A stretch of DNA of 64,000 nt, taken from contig CM063506.1 of NCBI GenBank assembly GCA_032207245.1, positions 16,557,475-16,621,474 on the forward strand, given 5' to 3'. Source of the DNA: Pardosa pseudoannulata (taxonomy: Eukaryota > Arthropoda > Arachnida > Araneae > Lycosidae). Every line of letters begins with the position of its first letter. The stretch's first letter is position 1. Positions 44,153 to 57,342 of the stretch are shown here, piece after piece. Made by a program: the position numbers and the translations under genes. The notes beneath the pieces were generated by a model. The model worked only from the letters and a program-made list of their open reading frames with translations, was not told where the DNA came from and ran no database searches.

Positions 44153-46492
44153 CTGAATTCTTACTTACAAAAATTATCCAAATGTCAAAGTAATTTAATT
44201 TAGTTTTTATGCACCTAATAAAAGAGTTTTTAAAAAAAGCTTTTTCCATTTATTATCCAGCTTTCATGTGATTAAACCATTTCTTGATGGAAGATTGATC
44301 CCATGTAGCATCTTTTCTCAAAAATGGAGCCTTCTAAATGTTTTATAAAAATGTTAAATTTTAAAAACATTAATCTGGAAAGTGTGAAAGAAATTCTAGC
44401 AGTTTTTATGCATTTCATCTATGTGTAACATCTGATAAATTTAATGTAAAATTTTAAGCATTTTGAGATTGCTAGCTTCAAATTTCTGACATGGATGTTA
44501 TACTTTAAACAGTATGAACTCTTTGAGGTTTCATATTTGACTTTTGCCTAGAAGCTCACAGTGTCTAGAGCTGCTCTTGGAACCTTTTCTAAAGATATGT
44601 GCCACACAATAGGTGCTAATCAGTGTTTCAAATCATTTCACATTGTAGTTACTCTTGTATAAGTGTTGGCAAATTGGCCAAATTAGAGTAGGTTTTTTCT
44701 TATCATGTTGTTTAAACATCTCAAAGATAAACAACATTGTATATCATCAGTTTGGTTATTGTTATTATTGTATATTTGTTTCTTTATTTTTATGCTTATA
44801 CTTTATTCTAGTCATTGTTATATGAGAGGTAAAAATGTTTTTATTAAAGTAATATATAAAATCAGCAATTTAAAATGTCAGATTTTAGTTGATACTTTAT
44901 AAGTAAGGGTTGGGAAAGACATTATCCGGTGAATTTTAATGTACATTGTTATTTTATAAAGTATTGAAATTCATGTAGCTGTAAGTATAGACTTAACAAA
45001 ATCTCAAGTTGTTTTTGATATTGTGCATGCAGATTTTATTTCTGTTAACATTTTGTTTTTGTTATTGATAGATAAATTTCATATCACTATTTATTTCAAG
45101 TTGAAAGAATTTTTTATACATTTTCATCAGTTTCTTTAATTTATATATCTATATATACACCCACACAAAAAAAATTGTATATGTTTATGTATTAATTTTG
45201 TACATTATGTAGCATAAAAATGTAACAATAAAAACATAAAAAGGGATAGAAAATTAAATCCAAATTTTTACATTTGCAATAAACATTTTGTTTATATAAT
45301 GTAAAATTATAATTGTTGATAGAGTAAATTGGTATGTAGTGAATGAAATCTTACAGCCTTGTTATAAAAGCTAATGAGACTTATTGAACTGGCTTTTGGC
45401 ATAACAGTTTTTCTTAATATAACTTAAAGTTGGTCAAATGCCCTCTATTTCTATATTGATATACACATTTGTATTCATTAGTACTAAGTTATTTGCAATT
45501 AAAAATAGAATACTGATAGAGTAAGGTGACCAGGTTAAATCCATGGGTTATTGGAAAATAATAGGTACTAGAAACAAAATTTCAAATAGTTATTCTACTC
45601 TTAGTTAAAATTAATATATTGTAAATTTTAATGATTACAAAGGTTATAAAGAGAGAGAATATATTCACTGACCAAGAACCTAAAAAAACAAAGGGATTAC
45701 TAAAAGTTTTGTTGAATATATGTAACTAGCTTGGTAACATGAAGGTTCTTTTATGTATTTTTAATCCCTGAGGGAGTGCAAAATTGTATAAAGATCCATC
45801 TTTAGATCCCAAACTTGTATTTGTTTAGAATCTTTAGGTATCATAATTTAGAATCACAATACCTAGTCATAAAAAGAGCAAACATTATATTTATTTTCTT
45901 ATTTCACTTTGAATTTATTATAATTTTTGTGCCTTAAACATGTGACTCAAGATATATGCTTAAAGGTTTTCAAACTCTTCCCTAATTTATGTGCAATATG
46001 ATGTATTATTTTAATTAAAGTGTAAATGTTCTTGAAATGTAAATATTTGCTCACGAATTCTGGTTTTCTATTTATTTGTATGAAAACCTTATTTACATTA
46101 TTTGTCCTGAATGAAAATAAAATTGAGCTGTTGCACAAAAATGAATTGGTTTTTTATTACCAGCTGAAGCACCCAACATTCCTCAAGATTATAAGTGTGT
46201 GTGAGACATAAAACAATCCAATTAGAATGAGTATTGATGACTCAAATGGAAGTCTTATTTCCTTCTCAAGATGATCATCTAACCCTCACACTCATTAATA
46301 ACTATGTCATTTTCAAATACCTAGCAAAGCGTCAAAAGCATTACACCTCAAGTCGTGACTCAAGTTCACACAATTAAGCTTTTATGAATAATGATTGCTG
46401 AACCTGCAATTTCACATCTTGTTGCAATTCATATGTAAAACAAGCCCACGGTTAAAGTAAGAAAGGGTATTTTGGAATGCTCTCACGTATCT
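44153..46492. other. Intergenic AT-rich sequence
   Basis: No recognisable gene, element ends or conserved motif. The short frames here lack codon bias or motifs. Confidence 0.5.
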
Positions 46493-46493
46493 G

Positions 46494-46655
46494 GGTGCTA
46501 CTACATAGCAGTCGAGATATGTCACACGAGAAAACTGCATTATTGACGCTGCAGGTAGGAGATCTTTGGGCACCAAATTCCTACTTCTATTGACCTCTTA
46601 CGTCATTATGATGCAGAGGCCGCCTGACATATCTCGACCGCATTATGGTAGCACC
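46494..46655. mobile_element. GGTGCTAC fold-back MITE, copy 1
   Basis: Inverted arms: GGTGCTACTACATAGCAGTC then GAGATATGTCACAC at the left; GGTGCTACCATAATGCGGTC then GAGATATGTCAGGC for the reversed right arm. The middle contains GTCATTATGA-like pieces shared with copies 2 and 3. Confidence 0.85.
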
Positions 46656-47027
46656 TCCTTTGCCTAAAACAGCTTAATCGATTAAGAGGATAAAATTAAT
46701 TCAGAATTTGGAAGTCGCTCTCGTTAAAGTTTTTGCATTGCACACACACATATGTAACATGTTAAAAATTATCCAATAAGTGACAAAGTTATATTCCTTT
46801 ATTTTAATTTCCATTTCGTAATGCAAACGAAACTTCGATGCACAGAACTCTACAACTTTTGTCACTGGAGCGAAATCACTGACTTCATTTGTGTTTTAAT
46901 ATTCATCAGAACGGTCGCAGGAGAATTTGTAGATTCACCTTAGTTTTTGAGCCTCATAGCCACTTTTTTTTTCAACTTAGCAATTTTAGTTGTTTCATCA
47001 TCGCACTGGAGCTTCATTTACTGGCTC

Positions 47028-47402
47028 TCCTGGGCCAAGCCCTCTAAGCCAGTAATACTGTATCACATGGACATGAGAATTAACAAGTATTGCAACACGA
47101 TAATGAGGATAGTTGTTTCAGAAGCGAAAATCCTATTTATGGTGCTATCATATTGTGATCGAGATATTTCACAGGCGACTTCGCGCCATAATGACGTCAA
47201 AAGTCGACAGAGATAGGAAGTTCATACCTTAAATTTTTGTCGTGCGTCATAATGACAATTTCTGACATTATTATGACACATGTCACCTGTGACATATCTC
47301 GACTGCAGTATGGTAGCACTCTTTATGTCATGCCAACTCATATTCATAGTTTGGTGCATAACCACTAATAGTTACTCCAGTACTAGAGGGCTTGGCCCAG
47401 GG
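47028..47402. mobile_element. Inverted-repeat element enclosing GGTGCTAC copy 2
   Basis: Arms CCTGGGCCAAGCCCTCTA (47028-47045) and its near-perfect reverse complement (47385-47402); weaker similarity (CCAGTA/TACTGG) continues inward. The 180-bp fold-back element lies inside, so either it inserted into a larger MITE or the outer arms are an older element. Confidence 0.65.
47141..47320. mobile_element. GGTGCTAC fold-back MITE, copy 2
   Basis: Left arm GGTGCTATCATATTGTGATC then GAGATATTTCACAGGCGACT; reversed right arm AGTGCTACCATACTGCAGTC then GAGATATGTCACAGGTGACA. Interior has CATAATGACGTCA and GTCATAATGACA. Confidence 0.87.
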
Positions 47403-47724
47403 AATACTGAAATCTTCCTGTGAGATCCTGTGATCCTCTTCTCCCACGATCTGAGGAATCGCTTTAGGGTGACATAAGATAACTGTCGTCGACTGAACAC
47501 TTCGTTTCAGAAAGGAGTTTGGTGTCTTTCTGTCTTAATTTTCACCGTGATAAAAAGCACTGAATTTTTTAAAATAAACTGACCGATCACTGTCTTGGAT
47601 TTTTATTATAATCTGATGGCTTGTTAAAGAAAAGCGTGAGCTTTAGTCAAGTCTAGCCCAGCAAACCAAATTAAAACTTTATTTGTTCCTCAACAATAAT
47701 ACGTGTTTAAATTTTTAGACGTGA

Positions 47725-47868
<144 letters not shown>

Positions 47869-48189
47869 TACATGTATATTTATATACTAGATGATCATAA
47901 TTAAACTTAGCCTATTCAGGGTATACTCTGTAGCTGCAATTAATATGCAAATTGAGCTGAAAATCTGAAGATAAGCAATTCAAATAATGCGTTAAAAGAA
48001 TATTGAATTTTTAAAAAATATATTTCCGATAGGCCGCTTTTTAGAACCGAAATGCTTGAAAAGACTTGAAATAAATAACTGGGAAAAAAAAAAAAAACCT
48101 TCACACGCGTTATGACAGTTAAAATCTTTCATTGCTACATTTTGAAGCATTATGACAGTTCAAAAAATGTACAACTGTGGCACTGCAGG

Positions 48190-48440
<251 letters not shown>

Positions 48441-48586
48441 AGTGACAAAATTTCGAAATTTTCGTATGGCAACACTCTCTTTTATCGTATGCAAATTGAT
48501 CAGAGTATGGAAAAATCTTAAATGGCGTTGGAACGCGACACGTTTGACACAAATTGGCGGCATGTAAACAAGAGGATTGTTCCGTT

Positions 48587-48762
48587 GGTGCTACCATGTT
48601 GCGGTTGAGATATGTCACAGATGACTTCCGGGTCATATGGATGTCAGAAGTCACTACAGGGGAATTTATGGTATGAAATTCCCATGGCTAGCGATTTCTG
48701 AAGCCATTAAGACGCAGAAGTCGGTTATAACATATCTCGATCGCAATATATATGGTAGCACC
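48587..48762. mobile_element. GGTGCTAC fold-back MITE, copy 3
   Basis: Left arm GGTGCTACCATGTTGCGGTT then GAGATATGTCACAGATGACT; reversed right arm GGTGCTACCATATATATTGC then GATCGAGATATGTTATAACC. A small inner palindrome GGGAATTT/AAATTCCC sits at the centre. Confidence 0.87.
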
Positions 48763-51330
48763 CTGAAAAATCTTATGTTTATTGTGACCTATACAATAAA
48801 CACACCTTGGAACCGTATAATCTTTATATGAAAAAGAACTATGGAGTATGAGAGACGTAGTGATAAAACAGAAACTCTGAATAATCTCCAAGATTTAGGA
48901 AAATAAGCATTTAATAGAGTTTAAACACAAAAAGAAGTGATCTCCTCTAACACACTACATACGGCGAAAAATACCCGGCAGAGATGACAGCAAAAAATTC
49001 TCTAAAGTCGAAGTTGTAGTAGTTCACAAACGTGGAGTTTTGACAAATATATATCACTACAGAACAAAAATAACGAATCCTCATACTACAACGCTAAATG
49101 AAGATGAGATAGACAAGATAACAGTTTATGAAGCAAATCGCTAGTACTGTCAGTAGATTGGAGAAAGCTACGATGACATTTCTCTCCAGCTTTTTTCTCA
49201 ACAGAATGACAAAGATGATTTGATGGTATAAAACTAATAAAATATCTTGATGAAAATAGTTTGCATAAAAGCAAAAAATATTTTGAATAGTTTTTTTTAC
49301 TCTACATTTACGGGAATAGATATTGATTTGATATTTTAAATCACTCATAACAAATTTGCGTCCACCACATAGTAAAATTCTTTCAAGTTGTGACTGGACC
49401 ACAAGTTTTCAAAATAATGAAGTTCGGAATCTAAACTTTCGGCATACTTAAATAATGTTTTGTTCCTAAACAGTTCGAATAAGGGCTCAACACAAAGTTA
49501 AATTAACGAATGTTTTTCCCTGCCATACCAATCAAGAACCAAATTGAACATAAGTTGTGGCCTACTGTATTAAAATCTGCAATAAAATCACTGGTAACAA
49601 ATTAATGTTTTGCCCTGGTATATCAATCAAGAACCAAACTGAGCCTTAGTTAAGTTGTGACCTACAGTGTGAAAATCTTCTATAGAAATGAATGACTATA
49701 AATGAAAACAGAAAACTTATGTGATCTCCTACAATACTTCGTAGGAGTAATTGATGATCCGTGAAACGTATAATGACTTGCAGTTTTAAATAAAATAGAC
49801 GAATGTGTGTATTTGCTCTGTCTGAACTGTGTTAAATATATTTTTTCAGAGAATTTTCCAATTAATTCAGAAATGCTTGCGATTCCCTTCCCCCCTAATT
49901 TTGTTTTGGTGATTTTGCCCACCTCCATGTTTTGCCCTGTATCGGAACACCAACTAACGGATATTATAAAAAATTAATGAATGGCAACACCCAGGGGAAA
50001 ATATTGTAGAGCTGTGTAATGTTCCATCAGGTAAATAGCTTCGTCCCGATATTGCCAATTCGATTAGAGCTAAACTGTTATTATTTACTATATAAATATA
50101 TGGCAGCTAATCTCTGATTAATTCTAATTGATTTTGGTAAGATAGGATCTACACGAGATGTCACATAAGGACACACATATTTATTCAAAGGACTCAGGAG
50201 TTAATTTTTTAGGTCTGACATTACATGCTCTCAGTATGTAACTATATTGTAGAAGTTTTCAGGTTACCATTCTTGCGTCACAGAGTTTTGAAACGGAGGA
50301 TTTGCTTTTATTAAGTGTGTATAAGGCGATTGCACGCAGTAGGGCACATCTCAAATTATGACAATTCTGGCTTTAATTTCAAACGAAAAGGCAATTTATT
50401 GTTTGTCTATTGGCTGTTGTAAACATGAAAATGAATGGGAAGGGCATTATAAGAATTCATTACGTTGCGATAAAATGCTCTATTGATATAAATTTATCTT
50501 GCACTTGCTGCCAATTCTCAAGGAATTAATATTTTTTAAATAAAAATCGGCTTACTTCTATAATTTGGTCGAAATAATTATTTATTATAAATGGAAGTAA
50601 TCTTTCAATATTGAAATAGTAGTTCTATTTTGCTGATATGGTTGAATGGATTTTTCAGAAGATGTAAGTTTTCACTGTATTTTTATTTCCTGCTAACCTA
50701 ATATATATACACTGCGAATTAGCGGAAATTTAGATTTGTTAAGCAACTTTAAAATATTTTGTTTTTATCTTATGGACCATTAATGTTCCAGATGGAAACA
50801 ATATGTTTTTAAAAAGAAAAAAAATGGCTAAAACTAGATAATTTAAAACTATTTTATAGATGAATGCTAAATATTGTTTTTCTACCAAATGAAGATAATA
50901 TATGTGCTTGCCTTTTAATTGCTTGTAAAAGTTGAATGCACATTTTTAAATTCAACCATTTTGTTACAATAATTATGTGCAAAGCATATTTGTATGCCAC
51001 GTATAAAGAAGCATGAATAGTGTGTTTCAATCTTAAATATGTGATTTTCGATCTAGATGACTAGTTTGTTTTTCTATCAATTCTGAAAATATACAACAAT
51101 TATTAGTTCTTTTTCATGCTGACCCAGTAATGGTCGAAATGGCAGGGCTTTCATTTCCTACCCTAGTTTATAACTCGAATTCTGTTAGAGATTTTATCGT
51201 CCCTAGCACTGACCTGCGATGCGCTACTATTTTAAGACGAGATTAGTACAGATGATCTTGAAATATTTCACCAAGTAATGGGTCGAAAGGGTTTAACAGT
51301 TTTTTGTCGAAATTTTATGTAAGATTTTAT
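48763..51330. other. Intergenic sequence
   Basis: Contains the 95-bp duplication listed below. The open frames at 49086-49402 and 49680-49928 have no motif I recognise. Confidence 0.45.
49509..49700. repeat. Diverged tandem duplication, about 95 bp unit
   Basis: AATGTTTTTCCCTGCCATAC/AATGTTTTGCCCTGGTATAT followed in both by CAATCAAGAACCAAAYTGA and GTTGTGRCCTAC. A third trace (TTTTGCCCTGTATC) lies at about 49930. Confidence 0.8.
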
Positions 51331-51339
51331 TTAAGTATC

Positions 51340-52085
51340 AGTATTGGTAACCTCGGACATGTTGACCAACTTGGCGAGTGTAAAGCGTTTACGGAACTGC
51401 ACCGTAGAATTTATCCCATTTTGATTATTCTCGGACGAGGGGATTTTTTTTTCTCTCCTGATTCGATACCTTTCTCTCATGCTGTAGCCTCCCAGAGATA
51501 AGACATGCAGGCCCTCAGATTTCACCTGCACGTTCTCTGTACAAGATGACGTTTCAGGTGCTTGCTGATGATCGACCTCGGCACTCTAACCTCGTGTGGA
51601 CATCTGATAGCTTGAACACTGTTTCGTGTAAGGCGTTCGTGATGTTTCTCCACAGGATCACCTCAATTTTGATCATCTTCAAAAGGAAGATTTTGTTCTT
51701 GATTCCGCACCTCTTAGCTGGCAATCCTCCAGCGAGAGCAAATCCTGACAGACAGATTTATTCTGCATGTCTTCTATGTATAATTTTCAAGTACTTGTCA
51801 TTGCTTGAAGCTGACACCCCATGATTCTAACCTCTTACGTTATCTAATAGGGCAGTTCAGTTTGGCTTAGTTTGAAGCACTACAGTCTTCAAAAGGGGAA
51901 AGTTTTGTTCTTGATTCCGCACCTATCTCTCAGTTGGCAATCCTCCAGCGAGAAGACATCCATACCGACAGATTTATTCTGCATGTTTTCTATGAATACA
52001 GAAGTTTCAAGTATTGACACCTCATGATTTTATTTCCTTACGTTATCTAATAGGGTAGTTAAGTTTGATTTAGTTCGAATCACTA
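51340..52085. repeat. Three-unit diverged tandem array, about 211 bp unit
   Basis: TTTTGTTCTTGATTCCGCAC occurs at about 51691 and 51904, followed by GGCAATCCTCCAGCGAG, ACAGATTTATTCTGCATG and TTACGTTATCTAATAGGG in both. A first, more diverged unit covers about 51415-51660 (TTTCTCTCCTGATTCGATAC). GC-richer than the surroundings. Confidence 0.8.
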
Positions 52086-52225
52086 CGAACTACGCTTTTG
52101 CTACACAACAGGTAATTAGACCAGGACCTACTACTTGAAGTGGATTCCGAACGGTTACGAACAGCCATGTTAACAAGATCGAAATCTGCTTACTCCCCTA
52201 ATAGGACAACGGTTGGTACACTGGT
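52080..52225 (-). mobile_element. tRNA-derived SINE fragment
   Basis: On the minus strand the body CGGAATCCACTTCAAGTAGT matches the SINE family at 3286; the B box has decayed. Confidence 0.6.
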
Positions 52226-52489
52226 CAAAGAAAGCCGCTTTTTGGTTTATATACTTAATGAAGTGCTACATCACATTTCCATAGCATTATTTGCATAAAT
52301 TTATTTTAAATTTAATTAAAATAGTAAGCAAATATTCAGTTTTCTATAAAATGTGCAGAAATATATATAATATAGTTAAAAGTAAGAATTTTACAAAATA
52401 ATGATTTCAAAACTTTATACATAAATTTAAAGTGTTTAATTAAGATCTACGGTTAAACAATATGTCTCTGGAAATTTTGGTTTTTAGCT

Positions 52490-52650
52490 CTACTGCTTTG
52501 ATACACGAGGGTTAGCGAAACCACAACCTACTACTTAAAGCTGATTTCACACAGGTACGAATATTCATGCCATCATAGGAATTTGAACCCGCTAATTTTG
52601 ATATCAAAGAACAATACCTTTCCCATCCGGCCATCGTTTGATTCTGCTGT
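52490..52650 (-). mobile_element. tRNA-derived SINE
   Basis: Minus strand: B-box-like GCGGGTTCAAATTCC, then GAAATCAGCTTTAAGTAGTA and AAAGCAGTAGAGC, matching the family body (GGCTTTAAGCAGTAGG and AGCAAAACAGTA). Confidence 0.7.
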
Positions 52651-53923
52651 AAGAATGTTTTAATAAATGTTGAACTACTAGATTTTTCGGAAATCGGGAG
52701 CAAATTTTTTTAAAATCCTTTCGTATTAGTTTTACAAGATAACTAATCAAATGTAAACGCGTCAATTTTACGAAGTTCAACGGGGAGTATAAAATTCCAC
52801 AACAATAAGTTATGTCAAAAAGTGAAATTAGAAGAAGCTTTTCTTAAATGCGGAGATTTTGATTCTTGTAAGAGTTTCCATGACGCAATCGTTGAAGCAT
52901 ACCTGCTCTGCATTTGCCTCTTTCTTTTCTAATAATTTTAGTTCACCTGTAGCTTTTTCAATAAGTATTATTTCACAAAATGATGACCTATTTCAATAAT
53001 ATCACAAATAAATGGGTTTACAAACTAGACGAAGACATTTGATACCGCTGTACTAGGCCAGGGGTTGGCCTTATGTGAAACCTTTGCATAGGCGCTCGTG
53101 GCTCTTCAGACTTCTGCCTCTATGTATTATAAAAATAACGTCCTCAGAGGTTTGATTGGAGTAACCTAACAAACGAAGATTTCCAACCATGCCTAAAATT
53201 GAAAGCAATTAGCTAATTGCTAGACTTAATTAAGCTTTCAAACGCGGTCATTGTTCTAAGTGAATTTTAAGAACAAAATCTTTTACTTATCCCATTTTTT
53301 AACCCTAAAAATCCATAAATACCGAAAGGTACATATATGGGTGTACCCAGTATAATTGTTCAGGGAAAATTTAATTAGAGTTACTTAAAACTGGGTAGTT
53401 TAGTGAAAAATATGTCTACTTTATACGAAAATGAGATAAAGTCTATTTTCGGTTTATAAACTTTCCAACTTTTATATGAAGGAGCATCTGCTTCAATTTT
53501 AATTATTCGTAAAAGCCAAACAATTTTAAAATAAAGTACTTTTGGTATTATCTGTACTAAAATGATTTCCTGAAGATTGAAATTTTAATTCCTAACTTTG
53601 CGATATTTTGATATTGTTCTTGTATTTGCCTGGAAAAAATATCTTCGACAGCTCTTAATTTTTGGAGGAATAAAACATTCTACTGTGTATAAACCTTTAT
53701 TTAAACAATATAATAAATATAAATTTCATAATTACAATCTTGATCAGGACTGCTACTCTCTTCCCCCACTAAGTGCGCACATAAATGCATATAAGTGGTT
53801 CTCTGATACCTTTGTTAACTTGTTTCATTAAACATTTAACTCTTGTCTCAGGAAGGTCTGTAAATCTCAGTAGTAGGTCATTCCGTGCAAATTTCAATTT
53901 TAAATTTTGATAATTGTTTTCAG
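52651..53923. other. Unassigned sequence upstream of candidate exons
   Basis: AT-rich with a GC-richer patch near 53055-53115. A 77-codon frame at 53598-53831 has no recognisable motif. Confidence 0.4.
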
Positions 53924-54323
53924 AGGTTTTTGTAGAAGACGAAGAAAAGCATTACTAATATGCGAGGCCACGGAATATCTTATGCCAGTAGAAGATTTTG
54001 CCTATGACAACCTCGCACTTGAGGATTGGGATTCCAATAATGAATTGCAGGAAGGACAAGATGTTGCCATGAATGCTGGAGGTGATGCATCTTCTTTTCA
54101 TGTTGAGAAAGGAGATGATTTATTCTCTATTCCTGTCTATGATCAATTTGATATCATAGACAATATTCGTGCCTACAGTTGGAAGGAACAGCTAGAAGAA
54201 TTTCGCTACTACAAGATGAAAGACAAAGATGGATGCTTTGACAACGAAGATTACAAGATCGTGATGCATCCGTCGATGGGAATGGTGGTACTTTTTATTT
54301 TGGACGTCGGTCTGGTCATCAGC
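53924..54323 (+). CDS. Candidate exon of an unidentified gene (possible membrane protein)
   Basis: Acceptor TTGTTTTCAG|A, then an open frame reading GFCRRRRKALLICEATEYLM, PVEDFAYDNLALEDWDSNNE and IPVYDQFDIIDNIRAYSWKE. The stretch has balanced, gene-like codons unlike the AT-rich surroundings. An Arg cluster followed by acidic sequence and YDNL (a YxxPhi-type sorting signal) would suit a cytoplasmic tail. The 3' end is unclear: possible phase-0 donors are ATG|GTGGTA (54284), AGC|GTAAAC (54323) and CTG|GTAAAA. Another frame is open at about 54242-54370 (GGTFYFGRRSGHQRKLEYIQ), so a frameshift or exon overlap is possible. I do not recognise the family. Confidence 0.55.
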
Positions 54324-54615
54324 GTAAACTCGAGTATATTCAAAGCCTGTACATCTGCAAGGGAAAGTAATCCACTGGTAAAAAACCGATTGAAAATATC
54401 TTCTAATTATATTAATCCATTTATATCAGGGCTTAGAAATTTAGGAGTTATGCGTAAAATTAAAATTTCTTCGGGAGGAAAAAGAATAAAAAATTTTTAA
54501 TGGGAAAATATTAGTTTATTTTATTTATGAATTATGCATTAATCCGAAAATAGAAAAAGAGACAAAACCGTTTCTATATTGAACATACTTTGTGTAGTCT
54601 TGGCTTTTGTCTCAG

Positions 54616-54781
54616 ATTTCTATTTTTCAATGGAATAGCCAAATGTTGGAAAGTAACATCAAATTGTTCGCCTCATTGACCGATCACAGCATGATGATGA
54701 TATACTTCCGCCAAGGAAAAATATGCCCCACTGGTCTGCTGTTTCATGGTCGTAGCCAGGAGTTACGACGTGTGTTTTTAA
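54616..54781 (+). CDS. Candidate exon of the same unidentified gene
   Basis: Acceptor GGCTTTTGTCTCAG|ATT and an excellent donor TTTTTAA|GTAAGT enclose 166 nt open in only one frame: ISIFQWNSQMLESNIKLFAS, LTDHSMMMIYFRQGKICPTG, LLFHGRSQELRRVFLS. Strong splice signals, a single open frame and balanced codons make it a likely internal exon. It follows phase 0 and ends in phase 1. Family not recognised. Confidence 0.6.
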
Positions 54782-55793
54782 GTAAGTACCATTTTGTAAT
54801 TAATAGCATCCAAGAGTAAGTTTTTATCAGTTTTATTTTTACATGAGAGAAAGTGCTTTAATCTACTTTTTAACATAATTACCACAAATATCAAGGCTTT
54901 TGTATCATAGAACTAACTTTTGAATTCCATTCGCATTGAAATCTGACGCCTCGCAATGTATTGGTTAAACGTTTGATACTTACGGCAATTTAAGAATTGA
55001 ACCATAATTCTGTAAAACATACATTTTGAAACTTGATAAGATGATAAGGATAAAAATTGTTGACCGAGGGACAAAAAAGTCAAATGTTTAACTTGTATTA
55101 GCCAGATTTATATGAGGACGGAATTTAAAAGTTGGTTTTACGATACAAGCGCCTGGATTTTGTTGGAAATTACGTGAAACATAAAGAGTATAAACTTTTG
55201 CGTAAGAAAAAAAATTGATGATGAAAAATAAACACACTTGTGTGTTATTGATTACAAAATAGTACTCTTGTTTTTAATTGCAAAATGTACCTTGTAGTTT
55301 CAGACAAGATTTGTTTAAATGAATGCATAAAATAATCTGGAGCAAAAAGTAAAGTTTAAAAGTAGATAAAAATTGAAATAATTGAATCATTTATTTAAAA
55401 ATTAAATTTTGATTAAAAATGCAGTTTTAAAATTTTTATGTTTGAAAACATGCTTTTATTTCAATGTTAAAATACAACACAGTAAACTCAGAATTTCGGA
55501 CAAAAACATAGCACTTTTATTTATTTATTTTATATTTTTTAATTTATGAAACAAATCAAATTTAAATAAAATTTGTAATTGGTATAAAAAAAAGAGAGGG
55601 TTTTATTTTTGATTTTTTTGGTATGTAATATCTTGAAATATCTAAAATATATAATCTAAAATCTAATCTAAATTTTGAGGAGAAATTTCTAGGAGAAAAC
55701 GGGAAGTTTAGAGGATTTTTCATGAAGTAGCAGACCATCCAAGTGTTAGGAATTCCACATTGTAAAAAGTATCATAGAAGATTTGACATTTAA
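54782..55793. other. Unassigned, probable intron
   Basis: AT-rich. No exon-like signal found. Confidence 0.4.
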
Positions 55794-56309
55794 CATATTG
55801 TATGCGGGACACTTACTAGTACGTTTTCTGACGATTGATACTTGAGCGCGAGTCACGTACTAGTACGGGTTAGTGTAAAAACATGGTTTGTTTGTGGGTA
55901 CAAAAATAACGGTATATACAGGAAAATGAAGCCGAATGTTCTTGTCTACTACATAGATTCTGGAAAAATTTAGACAAAAACTAGTTTTTACATCAGTCGA
56001 TGCGGAACCACAGAAAGGGAAAAAATTAAAACTATATACTACTATTTCTATTTGATTTTTCATATTTACAATGCTATTATAAATTTATCCACTAAAAAAT
56101 ATCTTTTTCTTTTACAAAAATCTTATGGTTGTTATTTATATAATTCTATTTATATATTTGTTTATATATCTCAATATAAAATACGAAAATTTGGTTAAAG
56201 AAATTAAATAATTTTTGATCTATTGAGATTTAACTGAATAACTAAATTTACTCGCAAAACGCCCGCTCCTGGTACAATTCCGCTGCGAAATTTACCCGCA
56301 CACAATGTG
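55794..56309. mobile_element. piggyBac-type MITE
   Basis: 516 bp bounded by TTAA (55790-55793, 56310-56313). Inverted ends CATATTGTATGCGGG and, reversed, CACATTGTGTGCGGG. No transposase motif. Confidence 0.8.
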
Positions 56310-56447
56310 TTAAGACATCAACGGGAAGTAGCGGTGCTCGTGAAACTGGAAGAAGATCAGGGATTTCGGAATCATCGATTTGATGTTTCCTGCATGGAAT
56401 GTTGGATCTGTGTCCGTACAATAGTTAAGATATTCATCAGTCATCAC
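56310..56447 (-). CDS. Candidate minus-strand terminal exon
   Basis: On the minus strand, acceptor TTACATCTGTATCTACAG|GTG opens a 45-codon frame VMTDEYLNYCTDTDPTFHAG, NIKSMIPKSLIFFQFHEHRY, FPLMS then TAA. The stop is formed by the TTAA next to the MITE at 55794-56309, so the element may have truncated or extended this reading frame. The sequence is GC-richer than its surroundings. Family not recognised. Confidence 0.4.
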   Translation of the reverse strand: MMTDEYLNYCTDTDPTFHAGNIKSMIPKSLIFFQFHEHRYFPLMS

Positions 56448-57342
56448 CTGTAGATACAGATGTAAAAAAACATTTTGAGTACATTAATATTACTACATTC
56501 TCCTCTTGTTTAGTGTGGTCTTACCGCGTCTTATATTCTGTCCCCTTCTTTTTTTTAAGAGTCTTGTTCTGTATCTGGCTTAAAAAACTTACACAGCATA
56601 GTATTTTATTCTTTTCCAGACCACGTTATGGTTGAATTTCAGGAAAAACATGCGTTATATGCTGTCATTTTCATGCAAGATTGTGACCTACCCCACAAGT
56701 CAAGACATTCTTGTTTGAAATCTTTGAGTCGGTTGAAAGTTCAGGGGTCCCCCGATTACCAAATTTTTGATTGGAAGATTATTGGTTGAGTGGACACTTA
56801 AAGTCTTGTATGTACTGGGGCTCCCCAATCATTTTGGTGGATCTGAAAAATCTCATTCGATGTAATGTGCGTAGTGATGGGCACCCTGTAGAGTGGTAAT
56901 GTTGAACATCTTTTTCTTCAAATTAAAATGATCAGTTACAGATGTTGCGATATGTTTGACTCTTTGTTAGAGGTTGCCCAATTTGCATAAAATATCTCAG
57001 TATGTCGTGCAGGCTGCCTCTTTTGGTTACTTTTGAAAACTTTTTCTTACAAGGGAAAAAAAGAGCAAAAAACCAATGTTCTTCTGATCATACTAGCAGA
57101 AAATGAAAATTTTCCAAGCATTACTTGTTTTGCTACGGATTTATGACACATCCAGTATGCTGGTATACATAATTTGTTTTGAATTTTAAAATTCTCTAGA
57201 TGTATTAAAAAATGGTTATAAACGTATGTTTAAAATGTGATCTAGAAATGCAAAATTGCCTTAAAAAGAAAGAGAGAGAGATTATTAAAGTTTTGGCCTT
57301 GGTAATGAAAATAATAACAATCATTTTATTTGTGGTCATTGG

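Noticed and set aside
53598..53831. 77-codon frame just upstream of the candidate exon
   Set aside because: No splice sites linking it, AT-driven composition, no motif.
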